A DNA stretch of 64,000 nucleotides from Lachnospiraceae bacterium (GCA_029053015.1 JAIDHX010000036.1:245998-309997), one strand, 5' to 3'. Counted from the first letter of the stretch, positions 18,803 to 28,031 are shown. Notes: a model not told the origin generated them from the letters alone. A program made the numbers and translations.

Positions 18803-19243
18803 ATGTTAATGCCTAAGAGAGTAAAACGTCGTAAACAATTCCGTGGCAGTATGGCAGGCAAGGCTTTAAGAGGCAACACGCTTACTTATGGCGAGTACGG
18901 TCTGGTAGCTACAGAGCCCTGCTGGATTAAGTCAAACCAGATAGAGGCAGCCCGTATTGCACTGACACGTTATACAAAGCGTACCGGTAAAGTCTGGATC
19001 AAGATTTTCCCGGACAAACCGGTTACGGCAAAGCCGGCAGAAACACGTATGGGTTCCGGTAAGGGTTCCCTGGAATACTGGGTAGCAGTTGTGAAACCTG
19101 GACGTGTAATGTTTGAGATCGCAGGAGTTCCCGAGGAAGCTGCAAAAGAAGCATTACGTCTTGCAATGCACAAACTCCCTTGTAAGTGTAAGATTGTTTC
19201 TAAAGCAGATTTGGAAGGCGGTGTGTCAAATGAAAACGAGTAA
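18803..19243 (+). CDS. rplP: 50S ribosomal protein L16
   Basis: The 146-residue L16 begins [15 protein letters not shown] and contains the [26 protein letters not shown] core. It organises the A-site region of 23S rRNA. It starts 2 bp after rpsC with a GGGAGCGAG ribosome site inside the rpsC end, and its own 3' end overlaps rpmC by 14 nt. Confidence 0.98.
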   Translation: MLMPKRVKRRKQFRGSMAGKALRGNTLTYGEYGLVATEPCWIKSNQIEAARIALTRYTKRTGKVWIKIFPDKPVTAKPAETRMGSGKGSLEYWVAVVKPGRVMFEIAGVPEEAAKEALRLAMHKLPCKCKIVSKADLEGGVSNENE

Positions 19244-19433
19244 GTATGTAGAAGATTTAAGAAATAAATCAGAAGCAGAATTGGCAAACGAATTAGTCGC
19301 TGCTAAAAAAGAACTTTTCAATTTGAGATTCCAGAACGCAACGAACCAGTTGGATAATACGGCCAGAATCAAAGAAGTAAGAAAGAACATTGCCCGTATC
19401 CAGACCATTATGACACAGAAGGCAAATGCTTAA
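19230..19433 (+). CDS. rpmC: 50S ribosomal protein L29
   Basis: A 67-residue two-helix protein with [21 protein letters not shown], the L29 core. It sits by the tunnel exit next to L23. The start is the ATG at 19230 with GGAAGGCGG in rplP; the open frame continues upstream inside rplP but those residues are not family sequence. Confidence 0.97.
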   Translation: MKTSKYVEDLRNKSEAELANELVAAKKELFNLRFQNATNQLDNTARIKEVRKNIARIQTIMTQKANA

Positions 19434-19502
19434 TATTGGAGCGTTCCTTATCATTTCAGATAGCCCGCAGGGCGGGCGGAATTTCAGAAAGGAGATTTAA
19501 CC

Positions 19503-19757
19503 GTGGAAAGAAATTTGAGAAAAACACGTACCGGCAAAGTGGTAAGCAATAAAATGGATAAGACAATCGTTGTTGCTATCGAGAACCGTGTAAAGCATCC
19601 TCTTTACAAGAAAATCGTAAAGGATACTTACAAATTGAAGGCACATGATGAGAACAACGAATGTAATATCGGCGATACCGTTAAGGTAATGGAGACAAGA
19701 CCTTTGTCCAAGGATAAAAGATGGAGACTTGTTGAAATCGTTGAGAGAGCGAAATAA
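19503..19757 (+). CDS. rpsQ: 30S ribosomal protein S17
   Basis: The 84-residue OB-fold protein matches S17: [22 protein letters not shown] near the start and [20 protein letters not shown] at the end. It uses a GTG start behind AAAGGAG. The 69-bp gap upstream contains a GCCCGC/GCGGGC hairpin. Confidence 0.98.
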   Translation: MERNLRKTRTGKVVSNKMDKTIVVAIENRVKHPLYKKIVKDTYKLKAHDENNECNIGDTVKVMETRPLSKDKRWRLVEIVERAK

Positions 19758-19807
19758 ATCGGCTCGCGAAATAATCGTACGGTTACTATATTGGAAGGAG
19801 AATAAAT

Positions 19808-20176
19808 ATGGTTCAGCAGGAGAGCAGACTGAAAGTTGCTGATAACACAGGCGCCAAGGAACTTCTCTGCATCAGGGTTATGGGCGGCTCAACAAGAAGA
19901 TATGCACAGATTGGCGATATTATAGTTGCCTCTGTTAAAGATGCAACACCAGGCGGCGTTGTAAAGAAGGGCGATGTGGTAAAGGCTGTTGTCGTTCGTA
20001 CCGTGAAAGGCGCACGCCGTAAAGACGGTTCTTACATCAAATTTGATGAAAATGCTGCCGTAATTATCAAAGATGACAAGACACCGAGAGGAACTCGTAT
20101 CTTTGGACCGGTAGCTAGAGAGCTTCGTGAGAAACAGTTCATGAAAATTGTTTCCCTCGCTCCCGAAGTATTATAA
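19808..20176 (+). CDS. rplN: 50S ribosomal protein L14
   Basis: This 122-residue L14 is nearly invariant: [19 protein letters not shown], then [25 protein letters not shown] and [14 protein letters not shown]. It sits at the subunit interface and is where the silencing factor RsfS binds. Confidence 0.98.
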   Translation: MVQQESRLKVADNTGAKELLCIRVMGGSTRRYAQIGDIIVASVKDATPGGVVKKGDVVKAVVVRTVKGARRKDGSYIKFDENAAVIIKDDKTPRGTRIFGPVARELREKQFMKIVSLAPEVL

Positions 20177-20187
20177 GGAGGTACTGC

Positions 20188-20499
20188 ATGGCTACGTTAA
20201 AAATCAAAAAGGGTGATACCGTTAAAGTAATCACCGGTAAGGATAATGGCAAGGAAGGCAAGGTTATTGCCATTGACAGAAAGAACAATAAAGTTATCGT
20301 AGAAGGCGTAAACATGATTACAAAGCATGCAAAGCCTTCACAGGCAAATCCCAACGGCGGAATTCTGCAGAAGGAAGCACCGCTTGATTTGTCCAACGTT
20401 ATGTACGTTCATAAAGGAAAAGCAACCAGAATCGGTTTCAAGGTAGAAAACGGAAAGAAAGTACGTTTTGCTAAATCAACCGGTGAAGTGATTGACTAA
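20188..20499 (+). CDS. rplX: 50S ribosomal protein L24
   Basis: The 103-residue protein has the KOW motif ([20 protein letters not shown]) followed by [20 protein letters not shown], the L24 signature. It is an early assembly protein for the 50S subunit. It follows rplN by 11 bp. Confidence 0.98.
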   Translation: MATLKIKKGDTVKVITGKDNGKEGKVIAIDRKNNKVIVEGVNMITKHAKPSQANPNGGILQKEAPLDLSNVMYVHKGKATRIGFKVENGKKVRFAKSTGEVID

Positions 20500-20522
20500 C
20501 AGCAGGGAAGGAGGAAATAAAC

Positions 20523-21062
20523 GTGAGCAGACTGAAAGATTTGTATAAAGACGAAATCGTTGCAGCAATGACTAAGAAGTTTGGCTACAAGAATATGATG
20601 GAAGTTCCCAAGCTTGACAAAATTGTTGTCAACATGGGCGTTGGCGAAGCGAAGGAAAACGCAAAGGTTCTGGAAAGCGCTGTAAAGGATATGGAGACCA
20701 TCACCGGTCAGAAAGCAGTCCTGACAAAGGCAAAGAATTCCGTAGCTAACTTCAAAATCCGTGAAGGTATGTCAATCGGCTGTAAAACAACCCTGCGCGG
20801 CGAGAAGATGTATGAGTTTTTAGACCGCCTGGTAAATCTGGCGTTACCCCGTGTACGTGACTTCAGAGGCGTAAATCCCAATGCATTTGACGGAAGAGGT
20901 AACTATGCACTTGGTATCAAGGAACAGATTATCTTCCCTGAAATCGAATATGATAAGATTGACAAAGTAAGAGGTATGGATATCATTTTCGTAACAACTG
21001 CAAAAACAGACGAAGAGGCACGTGAATTGCTGAGATTATTCAACATGCCTTTCGCTAAATAA
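20523..21062 (+). CDS. rplE: 50S ribosomal protein L5
   Basis: The 179-residue L5 has [42 protein letters not shown] and a C-terminal [18 protein letters not shown]. It binds 5S rRNA and the P-site tRNA loop. The start is GTG with GGAGG upstream. Confidence 0.98.
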   Translation: MSRLKDLYKDEIVAAMTKKFGYKNMMEVPKLDKIVVNMGVGEAKENAKVLESAVKDMETITGQKAVLTKAKNSVANFKIREGMSIGCKTTLRGEKMYEFLDRLVNLALPRVRDFRGVNPNAFDGRGNYALGIKEQIIFPEIEYDKIDKVRGMDIIFVTTAKTDEEARELLRLFNMPFAK

Positions 21063-21076
21063 CAGGAGGTAAATTC

Positions 21077-21262
21077 ATGGCTAAGACATCTTTGAAATTA
21101 AAACAGCAGCGTAAACCCAAGTTCTCCACAAGAGCTTATACGCGCTGCAAGATTTGCGGTCGCCCTCATTCTGTTTTGAGAAAATATGGAATTTGCAGAA
21201 TTTGCTTCCGCGAACTGGCATATAAGGGACAGATTCCCGGAGTGAAGAAAGCCAGTTGGTAA
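21077..21262 (+). CDS. rpsN: 30S ribosomal protein S14, zinc-binding short form
   Basis: The 61-residue S14 is the zinc type: C24, C27, C40 and C43 form a four-cysteine site (CKIC...CRIC). Clostridia often keep this in the spc operon; zinc-free paralogues elsewhere can replace it under zinc limitation. A two-hairpin RNA module begins directly after its stop codon. Confidence 0.98.
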   Translation: MAKTSLKLKQQRKPKFSTRAYTRCKICGRPHSVLRKYGICRICFRELAYKGQIPGVKKASW

Positions 21263-21440
21263 AGGCAAAAAGAAATTCTAAGTCAGCAGAATACGCTGAC
21301 TAAGAATTGCTATGTTTTGCCTATAAGAGAATTTGCTTCGCAAATTCTCCGGTGAAAAAAATTTTTTGGTAAAGAGCAAATTCTATGATGAGAAAGCAAA
21401 TTCTCGAGAAGAAAAGAGCATGATTCAAGTCAAGAGTAGA
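21263..21440 (+). repeat. Two-hairpin intergenic module, copy A (rpsN-rpsH)
   Basis: Hairpin 1 begins right after the rpsN stop. AGGCAAAA (21263-21270) pairs with TTTTGCCT (21315-21322), AATTCT (21274-21279) with AGAATT (21303-21308), and AGTCAGC (21281-21287) with GCTGACT (21295-21301). Hairpin 2 is GAGAATTTGC (21327-21336) with GCAAATTCTC (21340-21349). Two further copies of GCAAATTCT follow near 21377 and 21395 and could compete for the same arm. The sequence then leads to the AAGGAGG of rpsH. The layout repeats after rpsH and rpsK with compensatory changes, so the structure is probably functional RNA. Confidence 0.8.
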
Positions 21441-21458
21441 TAAGGAGGAAACTAGATC

Positions 21459-21860
21459 ATGACAATGAGCGATCCTATTGCAGATATGCTTACAAGAATC
21501 CGTAATGCAAATACTGCAAAGCATGATACAGTAGATGTTCCTGCTTCCAAAATGAAACTGGCTATCGCACAGATTTTACTGGAAGAGGGTTATATCAAAA
21601 AATATGATGTGATTGATGACGGAGCATTCAAGACCATCCGCATCACCATCAAATATGGTGCGGACAAGAACGACAGAATTATTTCCGGTATCAAGAGAAT
21701 CAGTAAGCCCGGTCTTCGTGTATATGCCGGCAAGGACGAACTGCCCAAGGTATTAGGCGGTCTCGGTATTGCCATCATTTCTACAAACCAGGGTGTAATC
21801 ACTGACAAGAAGGCAAGAGAGCTGCAGGTTGGCGGCGAAGTTTTGGCCTTTGTTTGGTAA
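21459..21860 (+). CDS. rpsH: 30S ribosomal protein S8
   Basis: The 133-residue S8 contains [14 protein letters not shown] near the start and, at the end, [20 protein letters not shown]. It binds 16S helix 21 and, in E. coli, represses the spc operon; no such site was identified here. It is flanked on both sides by two-hairpin modules. AAGGAGG precedes the first of two possible ATGs (21459 and 21465). Confidence 0.98.
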   Translation: MTMSDPIADMLTRIRNANTAKHDTVDVPASKMKLAIAQILLEEGYIKKYDVIDDGAFKTIRITIKYGADKNDRIISGIKRISKPGLRVYAGKDELPKVLGGLGIAIISTNQGVITDKKARELQVGGEVLAFVW

Positions 21861-21862
21861 AA

Positions 21863-21990
21863 AGGTAAAAAGATTTTCTAAGTCAGCAAAGAACGCTGAC
21901 TAACAAAATCTAAGTTTTACCTATGAGAGAGTTTGCGGTGCAAATTCTCCGTAGTAAGGAGTAAATTCTCCGTGGTAACGAGTAGTAAGC
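21863..21990 (+). repeat. Two-hairpin intergenic module, copy B (rpsH-rplF)
   Basis: Starts 2 nt after the rpsH stop. AGGTAAAA (21863-21870) pairs with TTTTACCT (21915-21922), AGATTTT (21871-21877) with AAAATCT (21905-21911), and AGTCAGC (21881-21887) with GCTGACT (21895-21901). Hairpin 2 is GAGAGTTTGC (21927-21936) with GCAAATTCTC (21940-21949). Relative to copy A, the outer C-G pair has become T-A, and hairpin 2 has a G-T wobble. Each feature lies exactly 600 nt from its counterpart in copy A. A degenerate extra copy, GTAAATTCTCCG, follows near 21961. Confidence 0.8.
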
Positions 21991-22015
21991 AAGCAAAATA
22001 ATAGGAGGTACGGGC

Positions 22016-22558
22016 ATGTCACGTATAGGTAGAATGCCAATCGCGATTCCTGCAGGTGTAACTGTAGAAGTTGCAGAAAATAACAAAGTGACCGTAAAGG
22101 GTCCCAAGGGTACTCTGGAAAGAGTGCTTCCCCACGAGATGGAAATCAAAGTGGAAGGTGCGGAAATAACCGTAGCAAGACCGAATGATTTAAAGAAGAT
22201 GAAATCCCTTCACGGATTGACCAGAACGCTGATTCACAACATGGTTGTGGGCGTTACCGAAGGATACCAGAAGAAGCTTGAGGTAAACGGCGTTGGTTAC
22301 AGGGCAGCAAAGGCAGGTAAGGTTCTGACCTTATCCTTAGGCTACTCTCATCCGGTAGAGATGACGGATCCGGAAGGAATTGAAACCGTTCTGGAAGGAC
22401 AGAATGTAATTATCGTTAAGGGCATTGATAAAGAAAAAGTTGGCCAATTCGCAGCTGAAATCAGAGATAAGAGAAGACCTGAGCCTTACAAGGGTAAGGG
22501 AATCAAATATGCTGATGAAACGATCAGACGTAAAGTTGGTAAGACTGGTAAGAAATAA
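22016..22558 (+). CDS. rplF: 50S ribosomal protein L6
   Basis: The 180-residue L6 has two homologous domains, starting [15 protein letters not shown], with [21 protein letters not shown] between them and the C-terminal [16 protein letters not shown] signature. It sits near the factor-binding site of the 50S subunit. AGGAGG precedes the ATG. Confidence 0.98.
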   Translation: MSRIGRMPIAIPAGVTVEVAENNKVTVKGPKGTLERVLPHEMEIKVEGAEITVARPNDLKKMKSLHGLTRTLIHNMVVGVTEGYQKKLEVNGVGYRAAKAGKVLTLSLGYSHPVEMTDPEGIETVLEGQNVIIVKGIDKEKVGQFAAEIRDKRRPEPYKGKGIKYADETIRRKVGKTGKK

Positions 22559-22578
22559 CAGATAAGGAGAGTATGAAA

Positions 22579-22947
22579 ATGGTTAGAAAAGAATCAAGAC
22601 AAGAAGTTCGTGTGAAAAAGCACAAGAGAATTCGTAACCGTTTCAGCGGTACTGCTGAAAGACCGCGTCTGGCTGTGTTCAGAAGCAATAATCATATGTA
22701 TGCTCAAATTATCGACGATACCGTTGGCAACACCTTGGTTGCTGCTTCTACCCTTGAAAAAGAGGTAAAGGCTGAAATCGAAAAGACCAATAACGTTGAT
22801 GCGGCAGCATATTTGGGAACGGTCATTGCAAAGAGAGCAATGGAAAAAGGTATTACAGAAGTAGTCTTTGACAGAGGCGGCTTTATATATCAGGGAAAAA
22901 TCGCAGCATTAGCTGAAGCAGCCAGAGAAGCTGGCCTGCAATTCTAG
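22579..22947 (+). CDS. rplR: 50S ribosomal protein L18
   Basis: A 122-residue L18 with RVKKHKRIRNRFSGTAERPR and FRSNNHMYAQIIDD, then FDRGGFIYQGKIAALAEAAREAG. It binds 5S rRNA with L5. Two ATGs are possible: the one at 22579 stands 9 nt after GGAG, while that at 22573 is only 3 nt from it, so the second was chosen; the alternative adds two residues. Confidence 0.95.
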   Translation: MVRKESRQEVRVKKHKRIRNRFSGTAERPRLAVFRSNNHMYAQIIDDTVGNTLVAASTLEKEVKAEIEKTNNVDAAAYLGTVIAKRAMEKGITEVVFDRGGFIYQGKIAALAEAAREAGLQF

Positions 22948-22965
22948 GAAAGGAAGAAAGAAACC

Positions 22966-23475
22966 ATGAAACATGCAATCATTGATGCTAGTCAGTTGGA
23001 ATTAACTGAAAAAGTTGTTACAATCAAACGTGTAACTAAGGTTGTAAAGGGTGGTCGTAACTTCCGTTTCACAGCTTTGGTAGTTGTTGGCGATGGTAAC
23101 GGTCATGTAGGCGCCGGTCTTGGAAAGGCAACGGAAATTCCCGAAGCAATCCGCAAGGGAAAAGAGGATGCAATCAAGCATCTTGTAAACGTTGCATTAG
23201 ACGACAGCAACAGTATTACACATGATTTTATCGGTAAATACGGTTCTGCAAGCGTACTTTTGAAGAGAGCTCCTGAAGGTACCGGTATTATTGCAGGCGG
23301 TCCTGCGCGTGTTGTATGCGAGCTTGCCGGCATTAAGAATATCCGTACCAAGTCTTTAGGCTCCAACAATAAGCAGAATGTAGTTCTTGCAACCATTACG
23401 GGCTTGAGCAAGTTGAAGTCTCCGGAAGAAGTAGCGAAAAACCGCGGTAAAGCCGTAGACGAGGTTATGGCTTAA
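22966..23475 (+). CDS. rpsE: 30S ribosomal protein S5
   Basis: The 169-residue S5 has the double-stranded RNA-binding core ([20 protein letters not shown]), then [20 protein letters not shown] and the C-terminal [14 protein letters not shown]. It lies at the mRNA entry site; spectinomycin resistance changes map to its N-terminal loop in other species. GGAAAGGAAG precedes the ATG. Confidence 0.98.
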   Translation: MKHAIIDASQLELTEKVVTIKRVTKVVKGGRNFRFTALVVVGDGNGHVGAGLGKATEIPEAIRKGKEDAIKHLVNVALDDSNSITHDFIGKYGSASVLLKRAPEGTGIIAGGPARVVCELAGIKNIRTKSLGSNNKQNVVLATITGLSKLKSPEEVAKNRGKAVDEVMA

Positions 23476-23518
23476 AGCGAAAGGTTTCGTTTTAGGGCTT
23501 GAAAGGAGAGAAAAGACG

Positions 23519-23719
23519 ATGGCAGAAAAGAATGGAAAGATGTTAAAAATCACTTTGGTTAAATCCACTATCGGAGCTGTTCCCAAGAACAAGGCTACGG
23601 CAATATCCATGGGCTTGAGAAAGTTGAACAAGTCCGTTATCCTGCCGGACAATGCAGCCACAAGAGGACAGATTCGTCAGATTAGTCATTTGATTAAAGT
23701 AGAAGAAGTAGAAGCATAA
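23519..23719 (+). CDS. rpmD: 50S ribosomal protein L30
   Basis: The 66-residue L30 has LKITLVKSTIGAVPKNKATA, GLRKLNKSVILPDNAATRGQ and IRQISHLIKVEE. It is slightly longer than the usual 58-60 residues because of a charged N-terminal start. AAAGGAG precedes the ATG. Confidence 0.97.
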   Translation: MAEKNGKMLKITLVKSTIGAVPKNKATAISMGLRKLNKSVILPDNAATRGQIRQISHLIKVEEVEA

Positions 23720-23739
23720 AGAGATAAGGAGGTGTAAAT

Positions 23740-24198
23740 ATGAGTACAGAGCACTCATTGGAATTATCGAATTTAAGACCTGCAGAAGGCTCAAAGCATA
23801 GCAATAATTTCAGAAGAGGCCGTGGGCATGGTTCAGGCAACGGTAAGACCGCCGGCAAGGGCCACAAGGGACAGAAAGCTCGTTCCGGAGCACCCAGAGT
23901 TGGTTTCGAAGGTGGACAGATGCCTTTGTACAGACGTATTCCCAAGAGAGGTTTTACGCCTAGAAATCAGAAAGAAATCGTGATTGTAAATATAGGACAG
24001 CTCGAGCAGTTCGAGGAAGGCAGTCTTGTGGATATCAATACATTGCTGGAAGCAGGTATTATAAAAGCAAGAAAAGACGGCGTGAAGGTTCTTGCAAAAG
24101 GAAAATTAACCAAAAAGCTTGATGTAAGAGTTGACATGTTTAGTAAGGCTGCGGAAGAAAAGATCAAGGCGCTTGGTGGAACAGCAGAGGAGATGTAA
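23740..24198 (+). CDS. rplO: 50S ribosomal protein L15
   Basis: The 152-residue L15 begins with the basic extension ([20 protein letters not shown]) and continues with [17 protein letters not shown] and [17 protein letters not shown]. It is a late assembly protein of the 50S. secY starts 1 nt after its stop. Confidence 0.98.
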   Translation: MSTEHSLELSNLRPAEGSKHSNNFRRGRGHGSGNGKTAGKGHKGQKARSGAPRVGFEGGQMPLYRRIPKRGFTPRNQKEIVIVNIGQLEQFEEGSLVDINTLLEAGIIKARKDGVKVLAKGKLTKKLDVRVDMFSKAAEEKIKALGGTAEEM

Positions 24199-24199
24199 T

Positions 24200-25513
24200 A
24201 TGCTTACAACCCTTAAGAATGCATTTAAAATAAAAGAAATAAGGCAGAAGTTGTTTTTTACGTTCGTCATGATGGTTGTGATTCGTATCGGATCACAGCT
24301 TCCCGTGCCGGGCGTAAACAGCGCTTATTTTAAGAGCTTTTTCGAGCAGAATGCCGGAGGTGCTTTGGACTTTTTTGATGCCATTACCGGCGGTTCTTTC
24401 AGCAGTATGTCATTGCTGGCGCTGGGTATCAATCCTTACATTACTTCCTCCATCATCATGCAGCTTCTGACGATTGCAATCCCGAAACTGGAGGAGATGC
24501 AGAAGGACGGCGAGGATGGCAGAAAGAAAATTGCTTCCATCACCAGATTTGTCACGGTTGCATTGGCGCTGATTCAGGGAACCGCAATGTCAGTCGGATT
24601 CGGCAGACAGGGGCTCTTGGTAAACTTCAATGCATTGAGCGTCATTACGGCGGTAGCGGCAATGACGGCAGGAAGTGCATTTTTGATGTGGATTGGCGAG
24701 AGAATTACGGAAAACGGCGTAGGAAACGGTATTTCCATTGTCTTGGTAATCAATATTATTTCCCGTGTGCCGGCAGATTTGAAGAACCTGTTTGCGCAGT
24801 TTGTGAAAGGAAAACCTTTTGCTACACAAGCTCTGGCAATCGCTATTATTTTAGCCATTATTATTGTAATGGTGGTTTTGGTAATCTTTTTAAATGGCGG
24901 TACACGTAAAATTCCCGTACAGTATGCGCAGAAGGTGCAGGGAAGAAAGATGGTGGGAGGACAATCCTCCAGTATTCCCTTAAAGGTGAATACGGCGGGT
25001 GTTATCCCGATTATCTTTGCACAGTCCCTTATGCAGTTTCCGGGTATCATATGCTCCTTTGTGGGCTATGAAGGAACCGGCGTTTGGAGAGAAATCTTGA
25101 ACGGACTGAATTCCTCCAACTGGTGCAATCCGAAGGCGCCGATTTATTCCATCGGACTGCTTGTCTATATTGTACTGGTTATCTTCTTTGCCTATTTCTA
25201 TACGTCCATTACCTTCAATCCCTTGATGGTTGCGGACAATATGAAGAAGCAGGGCGGATTTATTCCGGGTATCAGACCCGGCAAACCTACCAGTGATTAT
25301 CTGACGAAGGTATTGAACTATATTATCTTTATCGGCGCGGTAGGATTGACCGTTATCGGCGTGCTGCCCTATATATTCAATGGGCTTTTCAAGGCGAGTG
25401 TTTCCTTTGGCGGAACCAGTTTGATTATTATCGTAAGCGTTGTGCTTGAGACGATGAAGCAGATTGAGTCACAGATGCTTGTGCGTAATTACAAAGGCTT
25501 CTTGAATGATTAA
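24200..25513 (+). CDS. secY: Preprotein translocase subunit SecY
   Basis: The 437-residue membrane protein has the ten-helix SecY layout: RQKLFFTFVMMVVIRIGSQL in helix 1, the plug region after it, LGINPYITSSIIMQLLTI, GNGISIVLVINI and the C-terminal QIESQMLVRNYKGFL. It is the channel for Sec export and membrane insertion. The start is the ATG at 24200 with GAGGAG in the end of rplO; an upstream in-frame start at 24131 lies inside rplO. A strong terminator follows. Confidence 0.98.
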   Translation: MLTTLKNAFKIKEIRQKLFFTFVMMVVIRIGSQLPVPGVNSAYFKSFFEQNAGGALDFFDAITGGSFSSMSLLALGINPYITSSIIMQLLTIAIPKLEEMQKDGEDGRKKIASITRFVTVALALIQGTAMSVGFGRQGLLVNFNALSVITAVAAMTAGSAFLMWIGERITENGVGNGISIVLVINIISRVPADLKNLFAQFVKGKPFATQALAIAIILAIIIVMVVLVIFLNGGTRKIPVQYAQKVQGRKMVGGQSSSIPLKVNTAGVIPIIFAQSLMQFPGIICSFVGYEGTGVWREILNGLNSSNWCNPKAPIYSIGLLVYIVLVIFFAYFYTSITFNPLMVADNMKKQGGFIPGIRPGKPTSDYLTKVLNYIIFIGAVGLTVIGVLPYIFNGLFKASVSFGGTSLIIIVSVVLETMKQIESQMLVRNYKGFLND

Positions 25514-25531
25514 TTGCCTGAAGGTAAGCAG

Positions 25532-25568
25532 AGTATCCGGAGAAGTCTTTTTCTCCGGATACTTTTTA
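25532..25568 (+). terminator. Rho-independent terminator after secY
   Basis: AGTATCCGGAGAA (25532-25544) pairs perfectly with TTCTCCGGATACT (25551-25563), followed by TTTT. It separates the S10-spc transcript from adk. Confidence 0.92.
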
Positions 25569-25578
25569 CATTATCTTA

Positions 25579-25607
25579 TTGCCAACAGGCTGAAATAACG
25601 GTAAAAT
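25579..25607 (+). promoter_or_regulatory. Sigma-A-type promoter for adk-map-KOW-infA
   Basis: TTGCCA (25579-25584), 17-bp spacer, TAAAAT (25602-25607), 40 bp upstream of adk and after the secY terminator. Confidence 0.6.
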
Positions 25608-25646
25608 GTTACTATTGAATAATTTGGAAGAGAGGTATGGTATCTT

Positions 25647-26303
25647 ATGAAAATTATTATGTTGGGTGCACCGGGTGCGGGAAAAGGCACGCAGGCTAAG
25701 ATGATTGCTGATAAATATCAGATCCCCCATATTTCAACGGGAGATATTTTCCGTGCCAATATCAAAAACGGAACAGAGCTGGGTATGGAAGCAAAGAAGT
25801 ATATGGATCAGGGACTGCTGGTTCCTGATGAGCTTACCGTCAAAATCCTGCTTGACAGAGTAGCGCAGCCGGACTGTGAGAACGGCTATGTACTGGACGG
25901 GTTTCCGAGGACCATTCCGCAGGCGGAAGTGCTTGATAAGGCGCTTGTGGAACTGGGAGATGCGATTGACTATGCAATCAATGTAGATGTACCGGATGAG
26001 AATATCATCAACAGAATGTCGGGCAGACGTGCCTGCCTTTCCTGTGGCGCTACGTATCATATCGTGCACATTCCGCCCAAGACGGAAGGCGTGTGTGACA
26101 AGTGCGGACAGCCGCTTGTGCTGCGCGATGACGACAAGCCGGAAACCGTAAAGAACAGGCTGAATGTATACCATGAGCAGACACAGCCCCTGATTGATTT
26201 CTACAGTGCAAAGGGCGTGCTCAGAACCGTGGACGGTACAGTGGATATGCAGGATGTATTTAATGCCATTGTGGAGATTTTGAAAGATGCCGGTAACAAT
26301 TAA
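25647..26303 (+). CDS. adk: Adenylate kinase, zinc-lid form
   Basis: The 218-residue enzyme converts ATP plus AMP to two ADP. It has the P-loop GAPGAGKGTQ, ISTGDIFRANI, the AMP-site DGFPRTIPQ, and a lid with four cysteines (C130, C133, C150, C153), the zinc-binding form found in many Gram-positives. Its ribosome site is weak (GGAAGAGAGG). map overlaps its 3' end by 17 nt. Confidence 0.98.
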   Translation: MKIIMLGAPGAGKGTQAKMIADKYQIPHISTGDIFRANIKNGTELGMEAKKYMDQGLLVPDELTVKILLDRVAQPDCENGYVLDGFPRTIPQAEVLDKALVELGDAIDYAINVDVPDENIINRMSGRRACLSCGATYHIVHIPPKTEGVCDKCGQPLVLRDDDKPETVKNRLNVYHEQTQPLIDFYSAKGVLRTVDGTVDMQDVFNAIVEILKDAGNN

Positions 26304-27036
26304 ATCTGCAGAAGAAATCGAACTGATGAGAGAGTCCTGCCGGCTGCTTGCCCAGGTGCACAATGAACTGGGCAATGCAATCCGGCCCGGGATGTCCACG
26401 ATGGACATTGATATTTTAGGCGATTCTCTCATCAGAAAAATGGGTTGTATCCCCAATTTTAAAAATTATAACGGATATCCCGCCTCTATCTGCACATCAG
26501 TCAATAACGAGGTGGTGCACGGTATTCCCAGCAAAAAAAGGATTCTGGAGGAAGGCGATATTATCAGCCTGGATGCGGGACTGATTTACAAGGGCTATCA
26601 TTCCGATGCGGCGAGAACCCATGCAGTCGGGCAGATTTCACCGGAAGCGCAGAAGCTGATTGACGTGACGCGCCAAAGCTTCTTTGAGGGTATAAAGAAG
26701 GCAAAGGCAGGCAATCATTTACATGATATTTCCAATGCCATTGATGCCTATGTGTCCCAGTTCGGATACGGAATTGTCAGGGATTTGGTCGGACACGGTA
26801 TCGGCAGAAAGCTGCATGAGGCGCCGGAAATCCCCAATTTTGCCCAAAAGAGAAAGGGTATAAAGCTCTGCGCCGGTATGACGCTTGCCATAGAGCCCAT
26901 GATTAACATGGGTAGGGCGGATGTCTGCTGGCTGGATGACGACTGGACAGTGGTGACGGAGGATGATTCCCTGTCGGCGCATTATGAAAACACGATTCTG
27001 ATTACGGACGGAGAGCCCGAGATACTGACGCTTTGA
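26287..27036 (+). CDS. map: Methionine aminopeptidase, type I
   Basis: The 249-residue M24 peptidase removes the initiator methionine from nascent proteins. Metal-ligand motifs are visible: LDAGLIYKGYHSDAARTHAVG (two Asp), GHGIGRKLHE (His) and IEPM plus the late HYENT (Glu residues). The start at 26287 lies within adk, implying translational coupling. It is in the common Firmicutes order secY-adk-map-infA. Confidence 0.97.
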   Translation: MPVTIKSAEEIELMRESCRLLAQVHNELGNAIRPGMSTMDIDILGDSLIRKMGCIPNFKNYNGYPASICTSVNNEVVHGIPSKKRILEEGDIISLDAGLIYKGYHSDAARTHAVGQISPEAQKLIDVTRQSFFEGIKKAKAGNHLHDISNAIDAYVSQFGYGIVRDLVGHGIGRKLHEAPEIPNFAQKRKGIKLCAGMTLAIEPMINMGRADVCWLDDDWTVVTEDDSLSAHYENTILITDGEPEILTL

Positions 27037-27069
27037 TGACCGGAAGGTGAAAAGAAAAGGAGTATATTT

Positions 27070-27342
27070 ATGATAGGTATGCTGGCATTTTCCAAAGCCG
27101 GTCATGATAAGCAGGCGGTTTATATGATAACGGGCGAAGAAGCGGAATATGTTTATGTAAGCGACGGGAAACGCAGGCCGATAGAAAACCCCAAGAGGAA
27201 AAACAAGAAGCATTTACAGCTTGTTAAAAAGGGCTTCGATACCTCTGTGGGGGAACGGATAAAGAGTGGATTGCCGGTGCGCAATGAAGAAATTAAAAAA
27301 GTAATAAAAGATTTTATGTGCAAGGAGGACGCAGATGTCTAA
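27070..27342 (+). CDS. KOW-domain RNA-binding protein (L14e-like)
   Basis: The 90-residue protein starts with a KOW-like fold ([17 protein letters not shown], then [25 protein letters not shown]), a pattern found in archaeal and eukaryotic L14e and in a small clostridial family always placed between map and infA. It probably binds RNA or the ribosome; the exact role is unknown. The 3' end overlaps infA by 8 nt. A ribosome site (AAAAGGAG) precedes the ATG. Confidence 0.85.
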   Translation: MIGMLAFSKAGHDKQAVYMITGEEAEYVYVSDGKRRPIENPKRKNKKHLQLVKKGFDTSVGERIKSGLPVRNEEIKKVIKDFMCKEDADV

Positions 27343-27553
27343 AGCGGATGTAATTGAAATTGAAGGAACGGTTGTGGAAAAACTGCCCAATACCATGTTT
27401 CAGGTAGAACTGGAAAACGGTCACAGGGTTCTGGCGCATATCAGCGGTAAGCTGAGGCAGAATTTTATCCGTATCCTTCCGGGAGATAAGGTAACATTGG
27501 AGTTATCCCCCTATGATTTGTCCAAGGGGCGTATTATTTGGAGAGATAAGTAA
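27335..27553 (+). CDS. infA: Translation initiation factor IF-1
   Basis: The 72-residue OB-fold protein matches IF-1 end to end: [36 protein letters not shown] is its core (two halves), followed by [18 protein letters not shown] and GRIIWR. It binds the A site of the 30S subunit during initiation. AAGGAGG lies inside the preceding gene. Confidence 0.98.
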   Translation: MSKADVIEIEGTVVEKLPNTMFQVELENGHRVLAHISGKLRQNFIRILPGDKVTLELSPYDLSKGRIIWRDK

Positions 27554-27571
27554 AAATCCTTAAAAAAACAC

Positions 27572-27600
27572 TTGTAAATAAAGGAACTACATGCTATAAT
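27572..27600 (+). promoter_or_regulatory. Promoter of the alpha operon (rpmJ onward)
   Basis: TTGTAA (27572-27577), 17-bp spacer, TATAAT (27595-27600), with an extended -10 TGC. It is 34 bp upstream of rpmJ. Confidence 0.8.
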
Positions 27601-27633
27601 GTAAAACGGTCTTTTTTGAAAGGAGGGTTTAAC

Positions 27634-27747
27634 GTGAAGGTTAGATCATCAGTAAAACCGATTTGCGAAAAGTGCAAAATCATTAAAAGAAAAGGACGTA
27701 TCAGAGTAATCTGTGAGAATCCGAAACACAAACAGAGACAAGGATAA
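27634..27747 (+). CDS. rpmJ: 50S ribosomal protein L36, zinc form
   Basis: A 37-residue protein beginning with [23 protein letters not shown], then the C-terminal [18 protein letters not shown]11, C14, C27 and H32 form the zinc ribbon. It stabilises 23S rRNA helices. AAAGGAGG precedes the start. Confidence 0.97.
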   Translation: MKVRSSVKPICEKCKIIKRKGRIRVICENPKHKQRQG

Positions 27748-28031
27748 TCACCGGCTTAAATTCAGAAATTTAAGTATGTGAGTTCTTGTCCCATTATTGT
27801 ATGCGGCTGAAAGTGCACCTTCAGGCTCTTTTTGTCTTTCCGGCAAAATCCGCCAGGGCGGACGGCGCTGGTCAGAGGCCGAAGGGTGCAGTTTATATAT
27901 AATGGAAGAGCTTACGGGAGATTACTTGTTGATACCATGGCAGAATAACGCCGTGGAAAGGTCGGAGGACTGTCCGATTGGGTGAAAGCCCCAGTCAACT
28001 TAGTAATGAAAAGAAAATGGAGGAAACGTAA
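27748..28031 (+). promoter_or_regulatory. Structured 284-nt leader between rpmJ and rpsM
   Basis: No credible gene is present. CTTAAATT/AATTTAAG forms a hairpin near 27757-27776. CTGAAAGTGCACCTTCAG (about 27807-27824) is a near-palindrome followed by GCTCTTTTTG, a possible attenuator. The second half holds TATAAT at about 27898 without a good -35, and hairpins CCATGG/CCGTGG, TCGGA/TCCGA and GACTG/CAGTC near 27937-27998. The alpha operon is S4-regulated in E. coli through a leader pseudoknot. Whether this leader does the same is inference. Confidence 0.45.

Noticed and set aside
27797..27985. A 62-codon open frame before rpsM
   Set aside because: It overlaps the structured leader, no ribosome site precedes it and no domain is visible.
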